Assembly (NCBI RefSeq): GCF_016862635.1
Contig: NZ_BONI01000021.1
Span: forward strand, 47,194 to 111,193
Direction of reading: 5' to 3'
DNA length: 64,000 bases
Source: Catellatospora coxensis
GTDB lineage: Bacteria; Actinomycetota; Actinomycetes; Mycobacteriales; Micromonosporaceae
Numbering within the stretch: the stretch's first letter is position 1; each line of letters opens with the position of its first letter. The notes beneath the pieces were generated by a model. The model was not told the origin of the DNA. It saw nothing but the letters and a program-made list of their open reading frames with translations, and made no database searches. The position numbers and the translations under genes were made by a program. Shown here one piece after another: positions 11,122 to 19,349 of the stretch.

Positions 11122-11682
11122 ATGGGATCGGCCTGGAGTCTGAGTGTCGAGGCGGCGCGCTGGGCGGCGCGGTTCTACGCGGCCCACTGGCCGCTGGTGC
11201 TGGGATTGTCGCTGATCCCGAGCCTGCAGCGGTTCATGGTGATCAACTACGGTGACCGGCTGCCGTCGGGAGTCGGCCCGGCGAGCGAGGTGCTCACCGC
11301 GGGCGTGCGGATTCTGCTCGTCTACCTCATCCTGCGGATCACGGTGGTCGAGGCGGGCTGGTCCCACCTCGGGATCGGCGAGCGCTGGCAGCGGCTCGGC
11401 CAGGGTATCGACGGCCGGATGCGCGACTTTCTGCTGCAGTTCCTGGTGCTCGGCATCGCGTTCGTGATCTTCGACGTGCTGCCGGAGACCGCGATCTCGC
11501 TCTGGGCGCCCGAGGAGCGCAAGGACCTGCTGCAGGCGATCCTGGTCAGCGTGAAGAACCCGACGGTGATCGCGATGACGATCCTGTGGATGGTCGGCGT
11601 GGGACACCAGCTGGCAGCGTCGCGGATGGACGACCTGACGCGCGCGGTCCCGAAAGTGGGCCCCGGCGCCGACGGTCCCTGA
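11122..11682 (+). CDS. small integral membrane protein, unknown function
   Basis: The product is about 186 residues with three to four hydrophobic segments: FYAAHWPLVLGLSLIPSL, VRILLVYLILRITVVEAGW, FLLQFLVLGIAFVIFDVL and a weaker one near VIAMTILWMVGVG. The ATG at 11122 is preceded by GAAGGGAG; a GTG at 11092 would add ten residues. No family was recognised. Its divergence from a MarR regulator suggests MarR control. Confidence 0.7.
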   Translation: MGSAWSLSVEAARWAARFYAAHWPLVLGLSLIPSLQRFMVINYGDRLPSGVGPASEVLTAGVRILLVYLILRITVVEAGWSHLGIGERWQRLGQGIDGRMRDFLLQFLVLGIAFVIFDVLPETAISLWAPEERKDLLQAILVSVKNPTVIAMTILWMVGVGHQLAASRMDDLTRAVPKVGPGADGP

Positions 11683-11761
11683 GGCTTTCGCCTCATGAAG
11701 CGATCCACGTCCGTAACTACGTTGAAACGACTCGCTCTTTCACGTACGCAGGAGGTCGCGC

Positions 11762-13156
11762 ATGACAAGGGACTGGATCAGACAGCGGGTGCGGGCGGGC
11801 TGGCTCGCGGCCGGTGGCGCGGCGATGGTGCTCACGGTCGCCGTCGTCGCGCTGACGCCGTCGGCGGGCGCCGCCGCCGAGCTGGTGGTGCAGGCTGAGG
11901 CGTACGCGGCGCAGTCCGGCGCCGTCGTCGAGCCCACCGTCGACGCCGGCGGCGGCTCCGCCGTGGGCTACCTGGCGCGCGGGGACTGGCTGCGCTACGA
12001 CGGCGTCGACCTGGGCGCGTCGGGCACGATGGCCGTCTCCGTGCGCGTCGCCTCCGCCGTCGGCGGCTCGGGCGCGATCGAGCTGCGTACGGCGTCGACG
12101 ACCGGGCCCGTGCTGGCCCGGTTCACCATCGCGGCGACGGGCGGCTGGCAGGCGTGGGTCACCCGGACGGTGAACCTGACCAGCCACCCGGCCGGCGTCC
12201 AGGCGGTGTACGCGGTCATGGCCAACACCGGCAGCGGGGCCGACTTCGTCAACCTGAACTGGCTCTCGTTCAGCACCGGGGGCACCGGCAGCGGCACCGG
12301 CTGGGTCGACGTCGACCCGGTGAAGTGGAACGCGCAACTGGCCGCGTTCCGGGCGATGGCCATGGCCCCCGCGCCGGCCAACGCCGTGCGGGTCCCGGAG
12401 TTCAACGCGACCTGCACCTACAGCCACTCCGTCAAGGACGACCCCATCGTGTTCCCCGGCCTGCCGGGCGCGTCCCACATGCACAGCTTCTTCGGCAACC
12501 GCAGCACCAACGCCGGCTCCACCCTGGACAGCCTGCGCGCCAACACCACCACGACCTGCACCCCGGCCCCCGCCGACCTGTCGGCGTACTGGGTGCCGAC
12601 CCTGTACGACCGCGGCACGGCCGTGGAGCCGAAGGGAGTCGTGGTTTACTACGGCTCGCGGCTGGCCGACCCGAGCCGCACGGTGCCGTTCCCGCTCGGC
12701 TTCGAGATGATCGCGGGCAGCGCGAGCCGGCAGGTCCCCACGCCCGCCGGTGCGGTCAACCAGTTCTACTGCGTCGGCGGGACCACCGGCGGTGAGATCG
12801 GCCGCAGCGCCGACGGCAACTGGCCGATCTGCTCGCCGGGCGGCACGCTGATGTTCCAGCTCGTCTTCCCCGACTGCTGGGACGGCGCGCACCTGGACAG
12901 CCCCGACCACAAGTCGCACGTGGCGTACACCGCGGACGGGACGTGCCCGAGCGCGTTCCCGGTGGCGATCCCGTCGGTCTCGTTCGTCATCGCGTACCCG
13001 GCCGTCGGCAGCGCCGACGGGTTCACGCTGGCCTCGGGCATGGCCTCGTCCATGCACGGCGACTTCGTCAACGTCTGGGACAACGACGCGCAGGGACACC
13101 GGGTGAAGAACTGCATCGTCCAGTCCGCCAAGTGCAACAGCGCCGGTCAGTTCTGA
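11762..13156 (+). CDS. secreted protein: CBM6-like domain plus DUF1996
   Basis: The 464-residue protein has a signal peptide (to about residue 38). An N-terminal CBM6/35-like beta-sandwich (about 40-175) carries QAEAYAAQSG, GDWLRYDGVDLG and a closing VNLNWLSF. After a Gly/Ser/Thr linker comes a DUF1996 domain (about 205-460) with the diagnostic VPEFNATCTYSH, DDPIVFPGLPGASHMHSFFG and CPSAFPVAIPSVSF. DUF1996 proteins are extracellular in fungi and actinomycetes and have no firmly established activity. The many His, Cys and Asp residues in the conserved patches would allow metal binding. The ribosome binding site is AGGAGG. Confidence 0.88.
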   Translation: MTRDWIRQRVRAGWLAAGGAAMVLTVAVVALTPSAGAAAELVVQAEAYAAQSGAVVEPTVDAGGGSAVGYLARGDWLRYDGVDLGASGTMAVSVRVASAVGGSGAIELRTASTTGPVLARFTIAATGGWQAWVTRTVNLTSHPAGVQAVYAVMANTGSGADFVNLNWLSFSTGGTGSGTGWVDVDPVKWNAQLAAFRAMAMAPAPANAVRVPEFNATCTYSHSVKDDPIVFPGLPGASHMHSFFGNRSTNAGSTLDSLRANTTTTCTPAPADLSAYWVPTLYDRGTAVEPKGVVVYYGSRLADPSRTVPFPLGFEMIAGSASRQVPTPAGAVNQFYCVGGTTGGEIGRSADGNWPICSPGGTLMFQLVFPDCWDGAHLDSPDHKSHVAYTADGTCPSAFPVAIPSVSFVIAYPAVGSADGFTLASGMASSMHGDFVNVWDNDAQGHRVKNCIVQSAKCNSAGQF

Positions 13157-13159
13157 GCG

Positions 13160-13201
13160 GCTGCCCGGGCGGGCGGTGTGCGAGACGCCCGCCCGGGCAG
13201 C
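13160..13201. terminator. strong terminator hairpin
   Basis: GCTGCCCGGGCGGGCG and CGCCCGCCCGGGCAGC form a perfect 16-bp stem with a 10-nt loop three bases after the DUF1996 gene. It lies between convergent genes. Confidence 0.8.
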
Positions 13202-13213
13202 ATGTTCGCAGCG

Positions 13214-13843
13214 TCAGCTGACGGTGACCGTGTTGATGTCGGGGGCCGAGCCGGTGTCGTTGAAGAACCTGATCCAGCAGGCGCCCTTCGGCAGCCGCAG
13301 CCGCACCGACGTCCGTGCCGGGATCAGCCAGCTCCGGGCACCGGCGAGGGTCAGCTCGCGGACCGGGCCGTCGTCGACGGCGAGTTTGAGGGTGCGCGGC
13401 TGCTCGGTCTCGTAGACGACGGTCAGGGTCCGCTCACCGGCCTGTGGCACGCCGGTGACGCGCACCGCGAGGGTGTTCGGGCCGCCGATGTAGCCGACCC
13501 GGCTGCCGTCCACGCAGGTGGGGCACTCGATGACCCGCGCGCCCACGCGGATGTTGGCCGGGTCGGCGGCGTGCACGGTGATCGGCTCGAACGTCGCAGG
13601 GCTGGTCGCCCTGGCCGGTGGCTCGGCCCCGCCTGTGCGCTCGTGCACCGCCGACGGAGCGGGTGACGGTGGGACGGTCGTCGCTGTCACGGTCGGCGGG
13701 CTGGGCGCACCGCCTGCCGCAGGTCCGGGAGCCGGCGGTGGGGCAGGCATGATCAGCGGTGGTACGACGGCGATCGTCGCCGCGACGGCCAGCCCCAGGG
13801 CCGCCCAGCCCAGCACACGCCTGTAGACGACGGGCACCGTCAC
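13214..13843 (-). CDS. membrane-anchored exported protein with CBM-like domain
   Basis: The product is about 209 residues with an N-terminal membrane segment (VLGWAALGLAVAATIAVVPPL), a Pro/Ala/Thr-rich linker (about 35-80) and a C-terminal beta-sandwich (about 85-209). That domain resembles CBM6/35 modules: CPTCVDGSRVGYIGGPNTLAVRV, then RTLTVVYETEQPRTLKLAVDDGP. Its GTG start overlaps the stop codon of the response regulator gene (GTGA), so the two are translationally coupled. This links it to the sensor kinase as an output or accessory sensing protein at the cell surface. Confidence 0.75.
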   Translation of the reverse strand: MTVPVVYRRVLGWAALGLAVAATIAVVPPLIMPAPPPAPGPAAGGAPSPPTVTATTVPPSPAPSAVHERTGGAEPPARATSPATFEPITVHAADPANIRVGARVIECPTCVDGSRVGYIGGPNTLAVRVTGVPQAGERTLTVVYETEQPRTLKLAVDDGPVRELTLAGARSWLIPARTSVRLRLPKGACWIRFFNDTGSAPDINTVTVS

Positions 13844-14499
13844 CGCCGCCCGGTCCACACGACGACCGCCTCGGTGCGGCTGGCCACGCCCAGCTTGGCG
13901 AAGATGTGCTGCAGGTGGTTCTTCACGGTCTTCTCGGCCAGCATCAGCCGGTGGGCGATGGCGGCGTTCGACAGGCCCTGCGCGACCTGCCCGAGCACCT
14001 CCTGCTCCCGCCGCGTCAGCCCGAACCGGGACCTGGCGAGCCGCCGCCGCTCGGCGAGGTCGCGTTCGGTCCGTTCGCGTTCGGCCTGCTCGCGTACGGC
14101 CGACGCGGCGACCGCGGCCGCCACCGGCGACAGCCAGCCGTGCCCGGCCACCACGGCCAGCACCGCGCGGTGCAGTTCGGCCGGATCGAACGCGCCGTGC
14201 ACCAGGTAGCCGCGGGCGCCGCCGCGCAGCATCCCGGCGATGAGCTGCGGGCTCGCGTCGCTGGTGAGCACCAGCACGCGGGTGTGGGCGACCAGCTCGC
14301 CGAGCACCGCGAGCCCGTCGGCGACCGGCATGCGGTGGTCGAGCAGGGTCACCGTGGGCCGGTCGCGGCGGGCCAGCGCGACGGCTTCGCGCCCGTCGGC
14401 GGCCTGCGCCGCCACCCGGATCCCCGGACAGAGCCCGAGCCAGCCGGACAGCGCGGCACGGACGATGGGATTGTCGTCGACGACCATCACCGAGATCAT
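13840..14499 (-). CDS. NarL/LuxR-type response regulator
   Basis: The 219-residue protein has a receiver domain (1-120; VVDDNPIVR supplies the acidic pair, LLDHRMP the phosphoacceptor Asp, and VLTSDAS the conserved Thr/Ser region). The LuxR HTH (about 155-215) reads LTRREQEVLGQVAQGLSNAA followed by IAHRLMLAEKTVKNHLQHIFAKLG. It overlaps the kinase gene by four bases (ATGA) and overlaps the downstream exported-protein gene (GTGA). It is the cognate regulator of the adjacent kinase. Confidence 0.92.
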   Translation of the reverse strand: MISVMVVDDNPIVRAALSGWLGLCPGIRVAAQAADGREAVALARRDRPTVTLLDHRMPVADGLAVLGELVAHTRVLVLTSDASPQLIAGMLRGGARGYLVHGAFDPAELHRAVLAVVAGHGWLSPVAAAVAASAVREQAERERTERDLAERRRLARSRFGLTRREQEVLGQVAQGLSNAAIAHRLMLAEKTVKNHLQHIFAKLGVASRTEAVVVWTGRR

Positions 14500-15674
14500 G
14501 CGGATGCTCCGGCCGGCGTGAGCGCGATGTCCGCGACGACGGTCGTGCCCGCACCCGGCGCGGACAGCACCCGTAGCGCGCCGCGGATCGCGGCGGCCCG
14601 TTCGGCCATCCCGATCAGTCCGAAGCAGCCGCGCCAGTCGGCCGGCACGGCGAACCCGGCCCCGTCGTCGGCGACCCGCAGCCGGACACCGCCCCCGGCG
14701 TATCCGAACTCCACGGTCACCAGGCTCGCCCCGGCGTGGCGGGCGATGTTCTCCAACGACTCGTGCAGGATCTGCGCCAGCTCGTAGCGCAGCTCCACCG
14801 GCAGGTCCCCGGCCGCGACCGCACAGCGCACCGGCACGCCCGTACGCTCGGTCCACCTGCGGCAGATCCGGTCCACCGTCGCGCCGAACTCGTGGTTCGG
14901 GTCGTCCAGGCGCAGCCCTTCCAGGACCTCCTGCGCCTGGCGCACCGCCGCGGTGGCCCCGGCCGACACCGTCGCCGCCAGCTGCTCGGCCAGCGCGGGC
15001 TGCCGCCGCAGCGACGTCGGCAGCGCCAGCGCCGCGAACGACACCCCGCGCAGCGTCTTGGTGACCGAGTCGTGCAGCTCGCGGGCGAGCCGGGACCGTT
15101 CGGCCGCCGCTGCGCTGCGCTGCGCCGAGGCCACCAGCCGGACTGACAGCTCGACATGGGCGGCCAGCGCGGCGGTCGCCACCGCGGCCCCGACGGCGGC
15201 CAGCACGTTGACGATGGGGAAGGCCAGGACGAACCCGGCCAGGCTCGCCGCGTCCGGTGCCGCGCCGAGCACGTGTCCGGCCACCAGGTAGCCGAGCGCG
15301 GTGTAGCACGCGGCAGGCAGCAGCGCCCAGAAGCCGGCGAGCACTCCGGCCAGCGCGGCGGCACCCGCCGCGCAGCAGAAGAAGGCGACGTCGCCGCCGC
15401 CGATGCCGAGCACGGCCAGGACGATCGCGGCGTCGGCGGCCAGCACCGGCAGGGGGTGGGCGACGACGTGCGGATCGCGGGTCAGTGCCACGAGCGCCAC
15501 GGCCGCGGTCAGCGCGACGAGCACCAGCACGGCGAGCAGCGGGCCGGGACGGGCGTGCAGGCGCAGGCCGCCGCCCGCGACGGCGAGGGTCGCCGCCGCC
15601 CGCCCGAGCAGCACCGCCCGCGCCACAGCGGCCCGCGCGACCGTACGGTCCGGGTGTCCAGCTGTCGTCGTCAC
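14496..15674 (-). CDS. sensor histidine kinase, HisKA_3 type
   Basis: The 392-residue protein has several N-terminal transmembrane helices (about 20-165). A HisKA_3 dimerisation and phosphoacceptor helix follows (ERSRLARELHDSVTKTL, His about residue 203). The HATPase_c domain has N-box ENIARHAG and G-box VADDGAGF. This is a NarX/DesK-like kinase with membrane-embedded sensing and no large extracellular loop. The GTG at 15674 has AGGA upstream. Two AGCGCT-centred boxes lie about 40-80 bp upstream, suggesting repression by a LacI-type regulator. Confidence 0.9.
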   Translation of the reverse strand: MTTTAGHPDRTVARAAVARAVLLGRAAATLAVAGGGLRLHARPGPLLAVLVLVALTAAVALVALTRDPHVVAHPLPVLAADAAIVLAVLGIGGGDVAFFCCAAGAAALAGVLAGFWALLPAACYTALGYLVAGHVLGAAPDAASLAGFVLAFPIVNVLAAVGAAVATAALAAHVELSVRLVASAQRSAAAAERSRLARELHDSVTKTLRGVSFAALALPTSLRRQPALAEQLAATVSAGATAAVRQAQEVLEGLRLDDPNHEFGATVDRICRRWTERTGVPVRCAVAAGDLPVELRYELAQILHESLENIARHAGASLVTVEFGYAGGGVRLRVADDGAGFAVPADWRGCFGLIGMAERAAAIRGALRVLSAPGAGTTVVADIALTPAGASA

Positions 15675-15715
15675 GGTGTCCTGCCCCGGGGTGGGCGATC
15701 GCTGTCGATCTTCGA

Positions 15716-15754
15716 GGGAGCGCTCTCTCGACGAGGATCGGGCAAGCGCTCCCC
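15716..15754. promoter_or_regulatory. paired AGCGCT-centred operator-like boxes
   Basis: GGGAGCGCTCTC (15716-15727) and GCAAGCGCTCCCC (15742-15754) are near-palindromes centred on AGCGCT, resembling LacI/CebR-type operators of actinomycetes. They lie in the divergent promoter region of the kinase and SigE-type genes. The function is inferred. Confidence 0.45.
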
Positions 15755-15861
15755 GGTTGTCAAGGCGTCCGTCGATCTCCGCCGTGGACGGTCCCGTGAC
15801 CTTCGCCGGCCGGTCAACAGCGTGGTCGCCTCAGACACTCTTACCTGTTGTGACTGAGGGC

Positions 15862-16356
15862 ATGAGCTTCGAAGAGTACGTGCTGGCGCGCGGCCCGGCG
15901 CTGGTCCGCCTCGCTCGGCTGCTGGTGGGCGATCCGCACCGGGCCGAGGACCTGGTGCAGGACGCGCTGCTGCGCACCTATCCGCGATGGCAGCGCATCG
16001 TGCGGTCCGACCATCCGGACGTCTACGTGCGGCGGGTGATGGTCAACCTGAGCTCCGCCTGGTGGCGTAGGTTGTCCAACCGCGAGCTGCCGGCCGACCT
16101 GCGTGCGCACGGTCCGGTGGCCGTCGGCGCGGGGCCGGAGGCGACGAGCGTCGCCCGGATGCTGATGTGGGAGCGGATCAACGGGCTGCCGGCGCGGCAG
16201 CGGGCCGTGATCGCGCTGCGGTACTACGAGGACTTCGACGATCACCGGATCAGCGAGATCCTCGGCTGCTCGCGGGCGAGCGTGCGCACTCATGCCATGA
16301 GGGCGCTGAAGGCGATGCGTATCCAGCTCACGGCAGATGTGGAGGCGACCGTATGA
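15862..16356 (+). CDS. SigE-family ECF sigma factor
   Basis: The 164-residue protein has region 2 (FEEYVLARGPALVRLARLLVGD, HRAEDLVQDALLRTYPRW) and region 4 (LPARQRAVIALRYYEDFDDHRISEILGCSRASVRTHAMRAL). It matches the compact actinobacterial SigE-like family (TIGR02983). The start may be the ATG at 15862 or the GTG at 15850. Its stop overlaps the start of the next gene (ATGA), which encodes a membrane protein likely to be its anti-sigma factor. Confidence 0.9.
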   Translation: MSFEEYVLARGPALVRLARLLVGDPHRAEDLVQDALLRTYPRWQRIVRSDHPDVYVRRVMVNLSSAWWRRLSNRELPADLRAHGPVAVGAGPEATSVARMLMWERINGLPARQRAVIALRYYEDFDDHRISEILGCSRASVRTHAMRALKAMRIQLTADVEATV

Positions 16357-17546
16357 ACATCGACATCAATACGCTGGTCGAGCAGTTGCACAGCCGTGCG
16401 GAAGGCCCGGTGGATTCGAGGGCGCTGCTGGCCAGGGTGGAGCTCGTGTATCGCCGACGGCGGTCACGGCGGGCTGTCGTCGGTGCCGTGGCGGCGGTGT
16501 CGCTGGTCATGGCGGTGGCCTTCGCGACGCTCGCGCCCCACGACGGGCAGTCGTCCCCGCCCGGGTCGCCGGGGACGGGGGGCCCGCGCCCGGTGCTGCC
16601 CAGCGGCGCGGCCCGTGCCGGCGATGTCCACCAGGTGCCCGCGTTGCCGGGGATCGGCTCGCTGAACGACGCCTCGGACGTCGGCGCCGATCCGTTCGCC
16701 GTCCACTTCGACACCGGGCGGTTCGCCCACCCCGTGGCGACGGCGCGGTGGTCGGTCGCCGACGGGGTCGAGGAGCTGACCTTCTACGGCGACACCGAGG
16801 GCGTCGGCGGCCCGAAGGGAGACTCGGCATCGGAGTACTACGCCATGGTGACGATGTCGACGGCGAGCGCCGACCGGGCCCGGCCGGACCGGACGGCCGC
16901 CGACTTCGGTACGCCGTCGCCGGTCGCCACGCAGCGACCGTCCATCGCGGGCGTGGCCGCGGTCGCGGAAACCGTCGTCCACCGCGGTGGGATGTTCGAC
17001 GGGCAGCAGGAGACCACGGTGCGCTGGCAGCCGGTCGCCCGCGTCGACGTGGTCGTGTCCGTACGCGGTGAGATCGAGCCCGCCGACGTGCTCGCGTTCG
17101 CGACCGGGCTGCGATTCGATCGGGCCAGCCGGTGCGCCGTCCCGCTGCGGTTGGGCGACCTGCCGTCCGGGGCACGGGTGACCGGCTGCGCGTTCCGCCT
17201 GTCCAACTTCGCCGCGGAGCCCGGCGCCGGCCGTGGGCGCGGTGACCTGCTCGTGAGCGGCCCGAACGGTTCCACGCTGGAGGTTCGCTACCTGGGTCCG
17301 CAGGGCCCGGAGCCTTCCACGCAGGCGAAAACGACGTTGGCCAACGGCTGGAAGTACTCCGTCATGTCGACTGACAGCGGCATGCCCGGCGCGCCCAACG
17401 CCGTCATCCGGGTGCACGAGCCATGGCACCTGGAAGCCCAGGCGACCGGGGGGTACACGATGGACGATCTGCTGCTGTTCGCGGGCCGGTTCGAGCAGTC
17501 CGGCGATGCGGAGGATCCGCAGACCTGGCCGGGCTCGGCGGGCTGA
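16353..17546 (+). CDS. putative membrane anti-sigma factor / sigma-linked membrane protein
   Basis: The 397-residue protein has a cytoplasmic N-terminus of about 40 residues (MNIDINTLVEQLHSRAEGPV onward), an Arg-rich stop-transfer and one transmembrane helix (AVVGAVAAVSLVMAVAFATLA, about 41-61). The rest is a large extracytoplasmic region. This topology and the four-base overlap with the SigE-type gene are typical of anti-sigma partners. No zinc HxxxCxxC motif is present, so it is not a ZAS-domain anti-sigma. The outer domain is unrecognised. Confidence 0.75.
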   Translation: MNIDINTLVEQLHSRAEGPVDSRALLARVELVYRRRRSRRAVVGAVAAVSLVMAVAFATLAPHDGQSSPPGSPGTGGPRPVLPSGAARAGDVHQVPALPGIGSLNDASDVGADPFAVHFDTGRFAHPVATARWSVADGVEELTFYGDTEGVGGPKGDSASEYYAMVTMSTASADRARPDRTAADFGTPSPVATQRPSIAGVAAVAETVVHRGGMFDGQQETTVRWQPVARVDVVVSVRGEIEPADVLAFATGLRFDRASRCAVPLRLGDLPSGARVTGCAFRLSNFAAEPGAGRGRGDLLVSGPNGSTLEVRYLGPQGPEPSTQAKTTLANGWKYSVMSTDSGMPGAPNAVIRVHEPWHLEAQATGGYTMDDLLLFAGRFEQSGDAEDPQTWPGSAG

Positions 17547-17552
17547 CCGCAG

Positions 17553-17583
17553 GTTCGGGGGCGGGCGCTGCCTGCCCCCGAAC
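17553..17583. terminator. terminator hairpin
   Basis: GTTCGGGGGCGGGC and GCCTGCCCCCGAAC pair over 14 bp with one G-T wobble and a 3-nt loop, directly after the anti-sigma-like gene. Confidence 0.65.
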
Positions 17584-17594
17584 GATGACGGTCG

Positions 17595-17606
17595 GAAATC
17601 GATTTC
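17595..17606. promoter_or_regulatory. LacI-type operator copy 1, GAAATCGATTTC
   Basis: This is a perfect 12-bp palindrome, identical to the copy at 17761-17772. It lies about 120 bp upstream of the -10 of the sugar ABC operon promoter. The spacing suits repression by DNA looping. Confidence 0.65.
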
Positions 17607-17727
17607 GTCACGGACTGGCACCGCTGTCCGGGTCGGCTGCTTCCCCTACGCGCCTCCAGCCTGCTCTCTTGTACAGCGATGCAGGCGTCCGGCGCGTCCG
17701 GGAGTGCCGAGCGACGCCATCGACGTA

Positions 17728-17756
17728 TTGACAGGTTCTCCGAACTTGCCTACGTT
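17728..17756 (+). promoter_or_regulatory. sigma-70-type promoter of the sugar ABC operon
   Basis: TTGACA (17728-17733), a 17-bp spacer and TACGTT (17751-17756) form a near-consensus promoter. The predicted start of transcription lies inside the second GAAATCGATTTC palindrome. Confidence 0.75.
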
Positions 17757-17759
17757 CTG

Positions 17760-17773
17760 AGAAATCGATTTCT
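17760..17773. promoter_or_regulatory. LacI-type operator copy 2, AGAAATCGATTTCT
   Basis: This is a perfect 14-bp palindrome overlapping the predicted transcription start, so a bound repressor would block the promoter. No regulator gene for it is present nearby. Confidence 0.7.
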
Positions 17774-17801
17774 TGGCCTGTCGTCCCGGCAAGGAGGCCA
17801 T

Positions 17802-19349
17802 GTGGTGCCCGAGCTCGTCCGCATGAGCGGCATCACCAAACGCTTCGGCGGGGTGCTCGCCTGCGCCGGGGTGGACTTCACGGTGCGCGCCGGTGAGGTC
17901 CACGCCCTGCTGGGCGAGAACGGGGCGGGCAAGTCCACGCTGATGAACATCCTGTCCGGGGTGCACACCGACTACGAGGGCGACGTCGCGGTCCATGGCG
18001 AGGTGGTGCGGCTGCGCGACCCCGCCGACGCCCAGCGTCACGGCATCGCCACCATCCACCAGGAACTCGACCTCGTCCCGCAGCTCACCGTCGCCGAGAA
18101 CCTCGTCCTCGGCCGCGAACCGCGCACCCGCGCCCGGCTGCTCGACCGCCGCGCCATGCAGCGGCTGGCGCGTGAGGAGTTCGCCGCCCTGGGCATCGAC
18201 CTCGACCCGAACCGGCCCGTCGGCTCCCTGCGCGTCGGCGAGCAGCAGCTCGTCGAGATCGCCAAGGCGCTGTCGCTGCACGCCCAGGTCCTCGTGATGG
18301 ACGAGCCGACGGCCGCGCTCGCCGACGCCGAGGTCAGCCGCCTGTTCGAGATCATCGACGGGCTGCGCCGCCGCGGCGTCGGCATCGTCTACATCTCGCA
18401 CCGCATGGAGGAGATCGAGGTCATCGCCGACCGGGCCACGGTGCTGCGCAACGGCGCCGTCGCGGGTTCGCTCACCCCAGCACCCGAGCACCGCCCGCAG
18501 CTCATCTCGCTGATGGTCGGCCGGTCCGTCGAGGCGATGTTCGCCCGGCCGAAGACGCAGAAGCCGGCTGCCGAGGCCAGGCCGCTGCTGCGGGTCGCCG
18601 GGCTGACCGTGCGGCCCCGCACACCGCGCCCCGGGCGGGCCGAGCCCGACGGCATCGACCTCAGCGTCGACGCGGGCGAGATCGTCGGGCTGGCCGGCCT
18701 GATGGGCTCCGGACGCACCGAACTGCTGGAGACCTTGTTCGGAGCCGGTCCAGCCGCGCGGGTCACCGGAGCCGTCACGCTCGACGGTCTGCCGTACGCG
18801 CCCAAGAGTCCCCGCGCGGCCCTGGCCCGCGGCGTCGGGCTCGTGCCCGAGGACCGGCGCGGCTCCGCCCTGACCCTGCCCCACCAGGTCGACCACAGCA
18901 TGGTCCTGTCCGCGCTGTCCCGGCTGACGACCCTCGGCTTCGTGCGCCGTACCCGGGAACGCGCCTCGGTCCTGGACATGATGCGCCGGCTCGCCGTCAA
19001 GGCGGGCGCACCCACCGCGCCCGTCGGCTCGCTGTCCGGCGGCAACCAGCAGAAGGTCGTGCTCGCCCGGCAGCTGATGACGGTGCCGCGGCTGCTGCTG
19101 CTCGACGAACCCACCCGCGGCGTCGACGTCGGCGCGAAGGCCGAGATCTACCAGATCCTGCACCGGCTCGCCGACGAGGGCATGGGCATCCTGCTGGCCT
19201 CCTCCGAACTGCCCGAACTGCTCGGCGTCTGCGACCGCGTCGTCGTGCTGCGCCGCGGCGCCGTCGCCGCCGACCTCGACCCCGCCGACGTCACCGGCGA
19301 CGACGTGCTCGCCGCCGCCATGACCGCCCCAGGAGGAACCGACCGATGA
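17802..19349 (+). CDS. sugar ABC transporter ATP-binding protein (RbsA/XylG type)
   Basis: The product is about 515 residues with two fused ABC domains. The first (about 5-240) has Walker A GENGAGKST, and its signature region is degenerate as LRVGEQQLVEIAKAL, followed by VLVMDEPTAAL. The second (about 265-510) has GLMGSGRTE as a degenerate P-loop, LSGGNQQKVVLARQL and LLLDEPTRGVDVG. This matches the CUT2 class that imports pentoses and other monosaccharides. Two in-frame GTG codons (17802 and 17805) follow AAGGAGG; the second has better spacing. It overlaps the permease gene by four bases. Confidence 0.93.
   Translation: MVPELVRMSGITKRFGGVLACAGVDFTVRAGEVHALLGENGAGKSTLMNILSGVHTDYEGDVAVHGEVVRLRDPADAQRHGIATIHQELDLVPQLTVAENLVLGREPRTRARLLDRRAMQRLAREEFAALGIDLDPNRPVGSLRVGEQQLVEIAKALSLHAQVLVMDEPTAALADAEVSRLFEIIDGLRRRGVGIVYISHRMEEIEVIADRATVLRNGAVAGSLTPAPEHRPQLISLMVGRSVEAMFARPKTQKPAAEARPLLRVAGLTVRPRTPRPGRAEPDGIDLSVDAGEIVGLAGLMGSGRTELLETLFGAGPAARVTGAVTLDGLPYAPKSPRAALARGVGLVPEDRRGSALTLPHQVDHSMVLSALSRLTTLGFVRRTRERASVLDMMRRLAVKAGAPTAPVGSLSGGNQQKVVLARQLMTVPRLLLLDEPTRGVDVGAKAEIYQILHRLADEGMGILLASSELPELLGVCDRVVVLRRGAVAADLDPADVTGDDVLAAAMTAPGGTDR

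Noticed and set aside
11722..11750. TTGAAA-17-TACGCA promoter before the DUF1996 gene
   Set aside because: The predicted transcript would start after the ribosome binding site, leaving the gene untranslatable.
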